Made by a program: the position numbers and the translations under genes
Notes under the pieces: model-generated
What the model saw: the letters and a program-made list of their open reading frames with translations, nothing else
Databases searched by the model: none
Told to the model about the DNA's origin: nothing
Origin: JAOTZA01 sp965224065
GTDB lineage: Bacteria; Acidobacteriota; Thermoanaerobaculia; Multivoradales; JAHEKO01
NCBI GenBank assembly: GCA_965224065.1
Contig: CBDCYF010000005.1
Coordinates: forward strand, 1,798,001-1,862,000
Reading direction: 5' to 3'
Length of the DNA: 64,000 nt
In this document: positions 31,835 through 40,193 of the stretch, piece after piece
How the letters are laid out: each line of letters starts with the position of its first letter
Numbering within the stretch: position 1 is the first letter of the stretch

Positions 31835-33882
31835 TCAGCAAGACGCCGGCGCGCGGCGCGCTGTCGCGTGGTTTCGTCGGACTCTATGAGTACTTGAAGA
31901 ACGGCAAGGACCGTTCGGCGCCCGACCGCGCCGACTGGGTCGCGCTCCGGAACGTCGGCGTGACCGACCCCGAACTCGCACCCGCGGTCATGCAGAAATC
32001 GGCCGCCAGGGGACGGACCGAGAAACCCGTATACCACCGGATCGTGAGTCTCGCCGAGGGCGAGCACCTGTCGCGCTCCCAGATGGAGCAGGTCGCCGAT
32101 CGCCTCCTGGCCGGGCTCGGCCTCGAAGAGCATCAGGTCCTCATAGCCCAGCACTCGGACAACGGCAAGCAGCACCTTCACCTGGTCGTCAACCGGGTCC
32201 ACCCCGAGACCGGCCGCGTCTGGAACGCGAGTCACGACTACGCCAAGGTCGAGCGAGCACTCCGCGGTCTCGAACGTGAGTTGGGTCTGAAGGAGGTCCG
32301 CGGACGACACTGGGCCGAGCCGGGCCGCGAGCGTCTCGAGAGCTCTCGGACCTCGCGCGAACCGTTCGCCGAGCGGGCGGGCCGACTGGTCTCAGACGTT
32401 CTCGGGAAGGCTTCGAGCTGGCAGGAGCTTCATGCCGGGCTCGCCCAACACGGCCTCTCGATCGAGCCCGACCGCAGAAACCGTGGTCTCGTTCTGACCG
32501 ACGGCCGCTCTTGGGTGGCAGCGTCGCGGGTGTCGCGCAGTGCGAGCCGTGGAGCGCTCGAGAAGCGTCTCGGCCCCTACCAGAGGAAGTCCCGGGACCT
32601 CGAACGCTTGAAAGAGAAGGCTCGAGCACTCGGTTCCTGGAAAGCCGTCGAACAGGATCTTCTGGGTCGCTCTCAAGCGACCCAGCGCAAATGGGGAATC
32701 TTCACGGCGCGCGACCGCGAGCGACAATACTCGAAGGCGCTCGACGCGGCTATTGAAGGCGCCTACCGGAACCCCGCCGTCGCACGGCGCCGAATCGAGC
32801 GCGGGCTCGTCACGGACGGCTGGCGGCAAGTGCGCCGGAATCTCGAGCAGCGTCCGGAGACTCTCGGTCGCCTCCGCGGTCGGGGCCGCCCGTTCCCGAA
32901 CCGTCGGCGCAAGGAGGCGCGGGCGATCACCGCTCGACTCGTCGACTACGTTCAGCGCTGGCGCCTCGCGGAACGTGGGCTGGCGCGCTCGGAGTTCGCG
33001 CGGTCGGTCCGCAAAAGGAGCTCCGGCGCGTTCCGGGAAGCCGGGAGCTGGGTCGAGGTCCATGCCGGACTGCGGCGCGAGCGTTTACAGCTTCTCCCCT
33101 CCCGAACCGGCAAGTCACTCGTCGTGACGGACGGCCGGGCGTCGATCCCCACCTACCAGCTCGACCGGCGATTCGGGAAGAAGGCTCTCGAACAGAGGCT
33201 CGGTGAGTTCGAACGGTCGAGCCACGCGCTCGATCGCCTGGCCCACACCACCCGCCAGCTCTTCGCCCGCCAGCGCCTGGACAAACTCCTGACCCGTCAC
33301 CGTTCCGCGCTCGACCGGGCCGAGTCGCGGCTGGGCGCCGTGGCGGCGGCCGAGCGCGCCGTCTCGAAGACCCGGCGGGCACTTCAGGCGACGACGCGAG
33401 CCGTCTTCCGCGAACCCAAGGCCGCGATCCAGGCGCTCGAACGCTACGAGAGGGAAGCCGGGCGGAAGAAAGCGCGCCTGGCTGCTCTCGAGAGGCCCGA
33501 GCGCTTCGGCCGTCTCCGCGGCGGGCGCCTCGTGGGTTCCGGCGAGCGCAAAGAGGCGCTCGAGCTCGCACGACGAGAACTCCCGCACCGGCTCGCCGAT
33601 CTTCAGGCCGCGCGGCGGCGCCTCGTCAAAGCCGAGCGCGAGCAGCCAACGCTTCGCCGGGCGGCCCGACGCTCGAAGCGGGCCATCCGCCGCCTCAAGC
33701 GCGTCGGGGAGCGGCTTGCCCCTCGAAAGAAGCTCGTCCGGCAGGCCGAGCGGTTGGTCGGTCGTCTCGGCTGGACCGTCGTCGCCCGGCTTCTCCCCGT
33801 ACCGCAGTACCAGGCGCTCCGGATCGTCGTTTCGCTCGCGCGAAAGGCCACGGTCGAGATGACAAAGCAACTCGGACGATGA
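31831..33882 (+). CDS. traI: MOBP-type relaxase, TraI(RP4)-like
   Basis: A 683-residue DNA-nicking relaxase. GTG 31831 gives MISKTPARGALSRGFVGLYEYL, with the probable nucleophile Tyr at 19 or 21. Motif III is HSDNGKQHLHLVVN, with His108, Asp110, His115 and His117 for metal binding. The following RVHPETGRVW and LERELGLKEV match TraI of RP4. The C-terminal two thirds are helical and very Arg-rich, and hold two related copies of an about 70-residue module (SWQELHAGLAQHGLSIEPD and SWVEVHAGLRRERLQLLPS). It should nick oriT and pilot the strand into the Trb channel. The start is coupled to mobC. Confidence 0.92.
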   Translation: MISKTPARGALSRGFVGLYEYLKNGKDRSAPDRADWVALRNVGVTDPELAPAVMQKSAARGRTEKPVYHRIVSLAEGEHLSRSQMEQVADRLLAGLGLEEHQVLIAQHSDNGKQHLHLVVNRVHPETGRVWNASHDYAKVERALRGLERELGLKEVRGRHWAEPGRERLESSRTSREPFAERAGRLVSDVLGKASSWQELHAGLAQHGLSIEPDRRNRGLVLTDGRSWVAASRVSRSASRGALEKRLGPYQRKSRDLERLKEKARALGSWKAVEQDLLGRSQATQRKWGIFTARDRERQYSKALDAAIEGAYRNPAVARRRIERGLVTDGWRQVRRNLEQRPETLGRLRGRGRPFPNRRRKEARAITARLVDYVQRWRLAERGLARSEFARSVRKRSSGAFREAGSWVEVHAGLRRERLQLLPSRTGKSLVVTDGRASIPTYQLDRRFGKKALEQRLGEFERSSHALDRLAHTTRQLFARQRLDKLLTRHRSALDRAESRLGAVAAAERAVSKTRRALQATTRAVFREPKAAIQALERYEREAGRKKARLAALERPERFGRLRGGRLVGSGERKEALELARRELPHRLADLQAARRRLVKAEREQPTLRRAARRSKRAIRRLKRVGERLAPRKKLVRQAERLVGRLGWTVVARLLPVPQYQALRIVVSLARKATVEMTKQLGR

Positions 33883-34439
33883 AGATGCCGACCGTCCACG
33901 ACCGAACCCCGCTCTTCGTTCTGGGCGCACTCTTGATCACGCTGGCCGTCACGCTCGTCTTCGAGCTGCGGTTCAACTTGACGACGAGCCGCCCACCGGG
34001 CGTTTATCGGGTCGTCGATGGGCCGATTGGCCGAGGCGACCTCGTCGTCTTCTGCCTCGACGGCGAACCCGCCCGGCTGGCTCTCGAGCGTGGCTACCTT
34101 CCTCGTGGTTCCTGTCCATCCGGGGTGCGCCCGGTCTTGAAGGGAGTCGCGGCGATCGGCGACGATGTCGTGTCGCTCGATGCCGAGGGTGTGGCCGTCA
34201 ACGATCGTTCTCTTCCACAGGCTCTCCGGAAAGAGAGGGACCGGCATGGGCGCTCTCTGCCACGCCCGGCGCGGGAGTCCTTCGTCCTTGGTCCGGACGA
34301 GATCTGGCTCCACAACCCGGCGCGCGATTCCTGGGACAGCCGCTACTTCGGGCCGGTCTCGCTCTCCGCCTCGCGCTGGGCTCTCGCGAGACCGGTTCTG
34401 ACGCTCCCTCGACTGGACCGGCAGGAGGCAGGACGATGA
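33879..34439 (+). CDS. traF: TraF-type S26 signal peptidase
   Basis: A 186-residue membrane-anchored serine peptidase with one transmembrane helix (residues about 11-28). The catalytic Ser37 is in LTTSRPPGVY and Lys88 in VLKGVAAIGDD; the late DSRYFGPV box is conserved. In RP4, TraF cyclises the TrbC pilin, and a matching trbC is present at 42806. The ATG overlaps the relaxase stop by 4 bp. Confidence 0.9.
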   Translation: MKMPTVHDRTPLFVLGALLITLAVTLVFELRFNLTTSRPPGVYRVVDGPIGRGDLVVFCLDGEPARLALERGYLPRGSCPSGVRPVLKGVAAIGDDVVSLDAEGVAVNDRSLPQALRKERDRHGRSLPRPARESFVLGPDEIWLHNPARDSWDSRYFGPVSLSASRWALARPVLTLPRLDRQEAGR

Positions 34440-36382
34440 CGGACCAACCGCTCTACACGCTTCCGAGCTTCACGCGGATGACTTTCCGGGCTCTCGCCTT
34501 CGACGCGCTCGTCTTCTACAGCGGAGGGATGTTCGTCCTTTCGGGCGTTCTCACCCAGTTCGTCGCGCACCGGCTCGGTTACGACCCCGAGCTCGGACCC
34601 GCACTCCTGTCTGGGTTCGGCTCGCCGGGAGCCCTCTTCCCGATTGCCGTGACCAGCGCATTGGTCGGCGCCGTTTTCCTGTTCTTCCGCCGGACGCGTG
34701 CCCTGAGCCTCGTCCTCGCCGGCATCGGCTACCTGTCGGGGTCGCTTGCCTACGGACCGCTCTATCTCCCCACGAATCTCTACTACTGGTCGGCTCGGCT
34801 CTGGCCGGACCTCGGTTCCCGCGCGATTCTCCGCGAGCCGCTTCTACTTGCGCTAGGCGCGGGAGCGGCCGGCGCTCTCGTCCTGGTCCTCTATCTCGCC
34901 TCCCGGTCGCACGGCTTCCAAGAGAAGGCCGACATCCACGGCTCCGCCCGCCTGGCGACGACCGACGAGGTCCGTGGCGCGGGTCTTCTCGGCCACAGCG
35001 AGGGTCTGCTCCTCGGTCTCTGGCGGGACGGGAAGCGGCTGCGGTATCTGCGGCATGCCGGACCCGAGCACGCGATGGTCTTCGCGCCCACCCGAAGCGG
35101 GAAGGGCGTTGGCCTCGTCCTGCCGAACCTTCTGACCTGGCCACACTCGGTCCTTGTCCACGACATCAAGGGCGAGAACTGGGCGCTGTCATCCGGGTGG
35201 CGCGCCCACGAGCTCGGAAGCCGGTGTCTGCGGTTCGACCCGACGGACACGACGGGCGAGGCGGCCCACTACAACCCGCTGCTCGAGGTGCGGCTCGGAC
35301 CGTCCGAGGTCCGGGACGCTCAGACCGTGGCCGATATCCTGGTCGATCCGAACGGCGACCGCCTTCGCGACCACTGGGACCGGACGGCCCACGCGCTCTT
35401 GACCGCCGTGATCCTCCACGTCCTCTACGCCGAAGCCGACCGGAGCCTTCGCGGGTGCCTGCACTTCCTGGCGCATCCGGAACGCACGGTCGAGAGCGCT
35501 CTCGAGATGATGATGACGGCCGAGCACGCACCCGACGATCATCCGGGATGGACCGACGGGGTGGGCCGCGGACGCACCCGAACACACCCCGAGGTTACTT
35601 CGGCGGCTCGGGCCGTACTCGACAAGGCCGAGAACGAGCGCTCGGGAGTGATTTCGACGGCGCTGACCTTTCTCGACCTCTACCGTGATCCAGTAGTCGC
35701 GGCGAACACGTCGGATTCGAGCTTTCGATTGGACGACCTAATGCACGACGAGCGTCCGGTCAGTCTCTATCTCACCGTTCCGTCGTCGGATCTCTCCCGC
35801 ACCCGGCCACTCGTTCGAATGATCCTGAACCAGGCGTGCCGGCGTCTGACGGAGCGACTCGAGTTCGAGAACGGACGGCCGGCTCCTCACTACCGTCACC
35901 GGCTTCTGATGATGCTCGACGAGTTTCCCGCGCTCGGTCGCCTGGACTTCTTCGCCGAATCGCTCGCCTACCTCGCTGGCTACGGTGTGCGGTGCTTCTT
36001 GATCACACAGGACCTAGCGCAGCTTCACTCGATGTACGGCGCGAACGAGTCGATCACCGGCAACTGCCACATCCGCATCGCCTTCGCCCCGAACAAACCG
36101 GAGACCGCCCAACTCCTGTCACGCATGGCGGGCGTCATGACGGTTCATCAGGAAAAGCGGTCGTACAAGGGGAGCCGGTTCGATCTCCTCCTCGACAACC
36201 AGTACATCTCCCAGGCCCAGACACAGCGGCCTCTCTTTACGCCGGATGAATTGATGCGGCTGCCGGCGGAGGATCTCCTGCTCTTCGTCGGCGGTCGCCG
36301 GCCGATATGGGCGTCGAAGATCCGCTACTTTGAGGATCGAAAACTCTCCCAGCGGAGCTGTTTACCTCCCCCGCAGAAGTGA
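34436..36382 (+). CDS. traG: type IV coupling protein VirD4/TraG
   Basis: A 648-residue inner-membrane ATPase linking the relaxosome to the secretion channel. Hydrophobic segments near residues 22-40, 65-84, 90-106 and 138-155 form the membrane anchor. The Walker A is FAPTRSGKGVG (Lys223) and the Walker B region is LLMMLDEFPALG. The C-terminal QDLAQLHSMYG and NCHIRIAFAPN are family hallmarks. ATGA overlap with traF. After its stop, the transfer genes are interrupted by a reverse-strand cargo operon. Confidence 0.95.
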   Translation: MTDQPLYTLPSFTRMTFRALAFDALVFYSGGMFVLSGVLTQFVAHRLGYDPELGPALLSGFGSPGALFPIAVTSALVGAVFLFFRRTRALSLVLAGIGYLSGSLAYGPLYLPTNLYYWSARLWPDLGSRAILREPLLLALGAGAAGALVLVLYLASRSHGFQEKADIHGSARLATTDEVRGAGLLGHSEGLLLGLWRDGKRLRYLRHAGPEHAMVFAPTRSGKGVGLVLPNLLTWPHSVLVHDIKGENWALSSGWRAHELGSRCLRFDPTDTTGEAAHYNPLLEVRLGPSEVRDAQTVADILVDPNGDRLRDHWDRTAHALLTAVILHVLYAEADRSLRGCLHFLAHPERTVESALEMMMTAEHAPDDHPGWTDGVGRGRTRTHPEVTSAARAVLDKAENERSGVISTALTFLDLYRDPVVAANTSDSSFRLDDLMHDERPVSLYLTVPSSDLSRTRPLVRMILNQACRRLTERLEFENGRPAPHYRHRLLMMLDEFPALGRLDFFAESLAYLAGYGVRCFLITQDLAQLHSMYGANESITGNCHIRIAFAPNKPETAQLLSRMAGVMTVHQEKRSYKGSRFDLLLDNQYISQAQTQRPLFTPDELMRLPAEDLLLFVGGRRPIWASKIRYFEDRKLSQRSCLPPPQK

Positions 36383-36445
36383 CTGGCGGCCCCACGGCCG
36401 AAAAACCCATGACGAAAGTCCGACCGCAAAGAACAGACTGCTTGT

Positions 36446-36622
36446 CTAGCACCTCTCCCAGCCACACACGGTGCGGCCGTTCTCGTCCTTTCGGCATACC
36501 CAACAGTATCGATCGCCCGCAAGTCTCACACTAACCTTGTCCTCGACCTTGCGGTACTTGAGGACTCGGTGCATTCCCTCCAGAATCCACTTGTTCGTCT
36601 CTTGTGCGGTTTTCTTTGCCAC
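36446..36622 (-). CDS. 58-residue zinc-ribbon-like small protein
   Basis: GTG 36622 is preceded by AGGAGG at about 9 nt, and the frame MAKKTAQETNKWILEGMHRV runs to TAG at 36446. The C-terminal half holds CWVC and, ten residues on, CGWERC, four cysteines spaced like a tiny zinc ribbon. It lies 50 bp after the exported protein gene at 36673-38973 and probably ends that operon. The strong ribosome site and Cys pattern argue that it is real despite its size; no family recognised. Confidence 0.65.
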   Translation of the reverse strand: MAKKTAQETNKWILEGMHRVLKYRKVEDKVSVRLAGDRYCWVCRKDENGRTVCGWERC

Positions 36623-36672
36623 GATTATCTGCCTCCTGTCAGGCTCACTACCTGAGTTGCCCCTACTGTTGT

Positions 36673-38973
36673 CTAGCCCGTCACTCTGACCTTCGCGACC
36701 AAGTGGGTACCGCCTTCCGCCTCCAATAGAAGATGCACTTCCCCGGCCTTCGCTGTGACCTTACGAGTCAAGAATATTGTGATCTCTTTGGAAGTCTTGG
36801 TGAAACGCAGCTCATCCGCGCCGAAGAGGACCTTGCTCACCTTGGACAGGTTTTCTCCTTTGAATTTGGCGACGACAGCCGAGTCCTTGACCGCAGAGAC
36901 CATCTGCCCACCTGGCTTTAACACCGCCTTGGGAGTCGCGACCTTAAAGCCAGGTACAGCTAGCATTTCGACAACTTGACCGGATGGGCTCTTGACGCCG
37001 AGCCTGGCGTATTTCGCCAGCAATTCTGCTTTCACCTGCAACAAGAGAAGCTCTGGATTGACGAACTGAAGGCGGACATCCCGGGCCGCGCCGCCAGTCC
37101 CTTTCGCGGGTGCGTACTCTTGGTCGAGGAGGATCCGCCAGTCGGGACTGAAGGCCCAGCCGTGTATCGCAAGCGTCACTCGTTCTTTTCCGCCAATGCG
37201 CTCCACATGCATCTCCTCCGACGTGTACTCGAGGACCCTCGACGCGTACCAGCTCTTTCCAAAAAGCGGGATCCGAGCCGACACGATGACGTCCTTCTTG
37301 ACCGCGGAAGCCGGCACGAGTGCCTGAATGCTGATGCAGTCTCTCTCGGTGGGAGCCAGGCTCGGGTTCCACAGGTCTATTGCTCTGCAGCGGATTGGCG
37401 TGACGTCATACGGCCCCGGCAGCGGTACGCCTCCCACGGCTATGAGGGGCTGCAAGTTGGGGTCGAACGGCAGATCCTCGCCGCGACGGTGCTGCAGTAT
37501 GACCTCTAGGTTCACAAGTTGCCGACCACGGACCGGGCCGAGAATGGTGGAGTTCATGAAGACGCCCTCGCCAACGGTGGTGCCTTTCAAGTCGACGCTG
37601 GGGCCAAAGCGTCCGCTGAGGCGGCCGTCCTGCGTCGCGAGAGCCTTCATGCTCGTTGTGAACTCAAGGGTCCTGTCAGACTTCAGGATCAGCCCCGAAG
37701 TCTCGTCAATAGTCGTGTCCCCGAGCAATACCCTTGTGCCTGGGAAGAGATTCTGCCCGTTTACAGTGACGAGCGCTTTGTCAGCCCCTATGGTCGACCA
37801 GCTGACACTCTCTACTGAAGGCCGTAAACTCTCTTCGGTCCAGCCAGATTTCCAGGCCGCGACTTGCCCGAGAAGTACGGGCCCGCGGCCGAGTTGCTCC
37901 TGGCGCCGACTCGTCTGCGATTCGGCGTGGTACTTCCTCCAGTAGGTCCGGACGTGCACTTCGAGTTCCAGGCCACCTGCGCCAGCTCCGGTGTCTCCCT
38001 GGGGTAGAGCCAGAACCGCCATTAGCTGCCGCGGCTCGGCACTGACAGACTTTCTTCCCAGCACCGGGCGGAACTGCCAACCGAAAGCTATCGCCGCGGC
38101 CCCTAGCTCAGCCGGAGGCGCGAGGTGCGGAAAAGAAATAGTGTCCGAGTCGCGGTAGAGGTAGAAGACCTGGTTCTTTTTCTTGACGTTAACACCCAGT
38201 GAAAAGACACCCGCCACCGCCGCACCGCCGAAAGCGCCGCTCTTCGTGCTGACCGAGGACGCATTGTAGGTCTTCTCTTGTGGCATGAGCGCAACAACAG
38301 AAAGCTCGCTCAAGTCGCACTTGCAGCTGGTGTTCTTCGGGACGATCGCAACCTCGACAAATGCCGCCCTACGGCGGGCCTTCCGCGGCGGATCGATGTT
38401 CACGCGAAAGCCAAGGATCGCCTGCTGGCGCGGATCACCGCTCTTGAGAAGTCGATCGGATAGAGCTCGCTCCAAGAGAAGACGCAGCGAGAAAATCTGG
38501 TAGGTCAAGTTGACCTGATCGGAGAGGAGGTCTTGCGCGTGCACTCCGAAGCTCAACGACGAAGTTGGCGTCGCAGTCTGCGTGGGCAGTGTCGGAACCT
38601 GCGGGGTGAATTCAGTCCTGGTCTCGGTGACCTCTACGGGCACAAGCTCGCCTGTATCTTCGTCCGGTGTCAACTTCGTCGTCGTTCCCGGCGTCGGCGT
38701 TGACGTCACCGATCCGGCTACTTCCAACTCGCTCACGCGCTGACCTTGAAGTTGGCCCAAGGCGCCGATCAGTTTTTGCTGATCGACGACTGAGATTCGT
38801 TCGAGTTGGCCTTCGAGTTCCTCGAGCATTAGGAACAACGCCCGTGCGTCAAACAGCTTGGGTTCAGCGACGTGGATACCGTTTGTGGGTGCCGCCGCTG
38901 CGACCAAACCAGGCGTGGTGACCATTAGCAGTACTGCTAGTGCGCCCAGTATTCCCTGCCGAGTTCTCCTCAT
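36673..38973 (-). CDS. large exported protein with Ig/TIG-like domains
   Basis: I choose ATG 38973: AAGGAG lies 6 nt upstream and the product starts with a signal peptide (MRRTRQGILGALAVLL, then TPGLVAAAAP); the frame extends to 39087 as leader. The 766-residue protein has a helical N-terminal part with a Leu-rich stretch (LFLMLEELEGQLERI), a Thr/Pro linker, a domain with CKCDLSEL, and Ig/TIG-like repeats. One repeat is near residues 385-445 (WSTIGADKALVTVNGQNLFP); another is at the C-terminus (AVVAKFKGENLSKVSKVLFG). It is likely periplasmic or surface-bound. Base composition looks lower in GC than the surrounding transfer genes. Confidence 0.7.
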   Translation of the reverse strand: MRRTRQGILGALAVLLMVTTPGLVAAAAPTNGIHVAEPKLFDARALFLMLEELEGQLERISVVDQQKLIGALGQLQGQRVSELEVAGSVTSTPTPGTTTKLTPDEDTGELVPVEVTETRTEFTPQVPTLPTQTATPTSSLSFGVHAQDLLSDQVNLTYQIFSLRLLLERALSDRLLKSGDPRQQAILGFRVNIDPPRKARRRAAFVEVAIVPKNTSCKCDLSELSVVALMPQEKTYNASSVSTKSGAFGGAAVAGVFSLGVNVKKKNQVFYLYRDSDTISFPHLAPPAELGAAAIAFGWQFRPVLGRKSVSAEPRQLMAVLALPQGDTGAGAGGLELEVHVRTYWRKYHAESQTSRRQEQLGRGPVLLGQVAAWKSGWTEESLRPSVESVSWSTIGADKALVTVNGQNLFPGTRVLLGDTTIDETSGLILKSDRTLEFTTSMKALATQDGRLSGRFGPSVDLKGTTVGEGVFMNSTILGPVRGRQLVNLEVILQHRRGEDLPFDPNLQPLIAVGGVPLPGPYDVTPIRCRAIDLWNPSLAPTERDCISIQALVPASAVKKDVIVSARIPLFGKSWYASRVLEYTSEEMHVERIGGKERVTLAIHGWAFSPDWRILLDQEYAPAKGTGGAARDVRLQFVNPELLLLQVKAELLAKYARLGVKSPSGQVVEMLAVPGFKVATPKAVLKPGGQMVSAVKDSAVVAKFKGENLSKVSKVLFGADELRFTKTSKEITIFLTRKVTAKAGEVHLLLEAEGGTHLVAKVRVTG

Positions 38974-39083
38974 TCTGGTCTCCTTATGCGCGGACCCTCT
39001 GGTTTTCACTAGACGGACACGGCCCCAGCTTTCTCTGTCGAGGACTGCGACGGCACCGCGCTGCCGAGGCAGCTGAAGACCGC

Positions 39084-39848
39084 TCACTCCGGGCAGCAGG
39101 CATAGGCAACAGAGATCTCTGACGTTGCTAGAAAACGGGAAATCGCGCCGAGTCGTTCGACAGGGACGGCAACCGTCGCCATGACACCACTCGAAAGGGA
39201 ATTCAACCTGAGAACTACCGCTTCGGTCTCAAAGCCTCCCTGTCCCGCCAGAATCGTCGGAGAGAACAAGAGTCTCACCTTTGTCCCGGCTGCCAGTACG
39301 GCCTCGCTGGTGTCCGCCGACAACGGCACCTCCAATAGCACTTTCCCCTCCAAGTCTGTCGATCGAACGCCCTCAGGTGTGAGATCCGCCTCGGCCAGGA
39401 TCTCGCTCCCCGCCACTGGCCTGAGAAGGCGCCTGCCGACGACTTCCCTCGGCGACGCGAAGCCGGGCCGTTCGGACTCACGCAGAGCAACATCATCTTC
39501 AGTGACCAAATGAAGTGCAGGTAACTTTCTTAGTGCTGCAACCACCGCTGGTTGTTGTGGCAGATTGGCGATCCGGTAGCCAGCAAGCGTGCCGAACGCG
39601 ATCACCGTTGCCGCAAGGAGAAGATCCCTCCCCGTTGGTAGCCAACGTGGCCGCTCATATAGCAGCGCGGACGCGAGAACAAAGGCGATCTCGTCTTCGC
39701 CGGTTCCAGTCCTCTTGTCGACATTCTCGAGCCCCTTCGGAAACTCGGTTCCAACATCCCTCCAAAGGTCCTCGGTGGTGCGGATGCCTTCCCTCTGGAG
39801 AGCGGCTCGAATCTGAGGACTGACTCTCTTGAGCTTGTGGATACGCAT
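39084..39848 (-). CDS. membrane protein with SAF-like domain
   Basis: A 254-residue protein. Residues 1-45 resemble a small helix-hairpin-type domain (RVSPQIRAALQREGIRTTEDLW), one transmembrane helix lies near residues 75-92, and the rest contains a SAF-like domain of the CpaB/FlgA type (LPALHLVTEDDV, VVGRRLLRPVAGSEILAEADL). SAF domains occur in pilus assembly and antifreeze-like proteins; here the domain should lie outside the membrane. Two Cys sit at the C-terminus (YACCPE). It overlaps the nominal upstream extension of the next gene but not its likely start. Confidence 0.72.
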   Translation of the reverse strand: MRIHKLKRVSPQIRAALQREGIRTTEDLWRDVGTEFPKGLENVDKRTGTGEDEIAFVLASALLYERPRWLPTGRDLLLAATVIAFGTLAGYRIANLPQQPAVVAALRKLPALHLVTEDDVALRESERPGFASPREVVGRRLLRPVAGSEILAEADLTPEGVRSTDLEGKVLLEVPLSADTSEAVLAAGTKVRLLFSPTILAGQGGFETEAVVLRLNSLSSGVMATVAVPVERLGAISRFLATSEISVAYACCPE

Positions 39849-39863
39849 CAGCGGCCCGCGCGT

Positions 39864-40193
39864 TTACGTAGCGCCTTCTAGGTCACCCTCATGGTCATCC
39901 TCCGGCAGCTCTATGTCTTCGTCTCCAGACAACTCAAAACTTTCGTCTCCAGGTAGTTCAAAATCCTCGTCTCCAGGCAGCTCTGCTGCGAGGACTCTTC
40001 CAGAGCCACGGTCTTTCGCGTACTCGATCAGCCCGTCCAAGTATGCCCGGGTCGGCATCGAGCCCGGCGTCCGGCGTTTTCGCCGAATTTCGGTTAGCTG
40101 TTCGATCAGAGTGTCTATTCCGACGTTTCCAAGTCTCTCCCATCGATCGAGTCGGAGCGTCGAAAGAAGAAGGAGCAGTTCCTGTCTCTTCAT
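39864..40193 (-). CDS. small acidic-repeat protein
   Basis: A 109-residue protein whose first 70 residues are basic and helical and whose C-terminus is an acidic repeat, ELPGDEDF, ELPGDESF, ELSGDEDI and a last degenerate copy. ATG 40193 overlaps the stop of the upstream membrane protein gene by 4 bp. The tail is probably disordered. It may be an adaptor between the two membrane proteins encoded on either side, but that is conjecture. Confidence 0.62.
   Translation of the reverse strand: MKRQELLLLLSTLRLDRWERLGNVGIDTLIEQLTEIRRKRRTPGSMPTRAYLDGLIEYAKDRGSGRVLAAELPGDEDFELPGDESFELSGDEDIELPEDDHEGDLEGAT
39911..39982. repeat. three 24-bp in-frame tandem repeats
   Basis: Units start at 39911, 39935 and 39959, sharing TCGTCTCCAG at the same offset, with a degenerate fourth unit on the left. 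They encode the 8-residue acidic repeat of the small protein above. Such repeats can vary in number by slippage. Confidence 0.75.
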
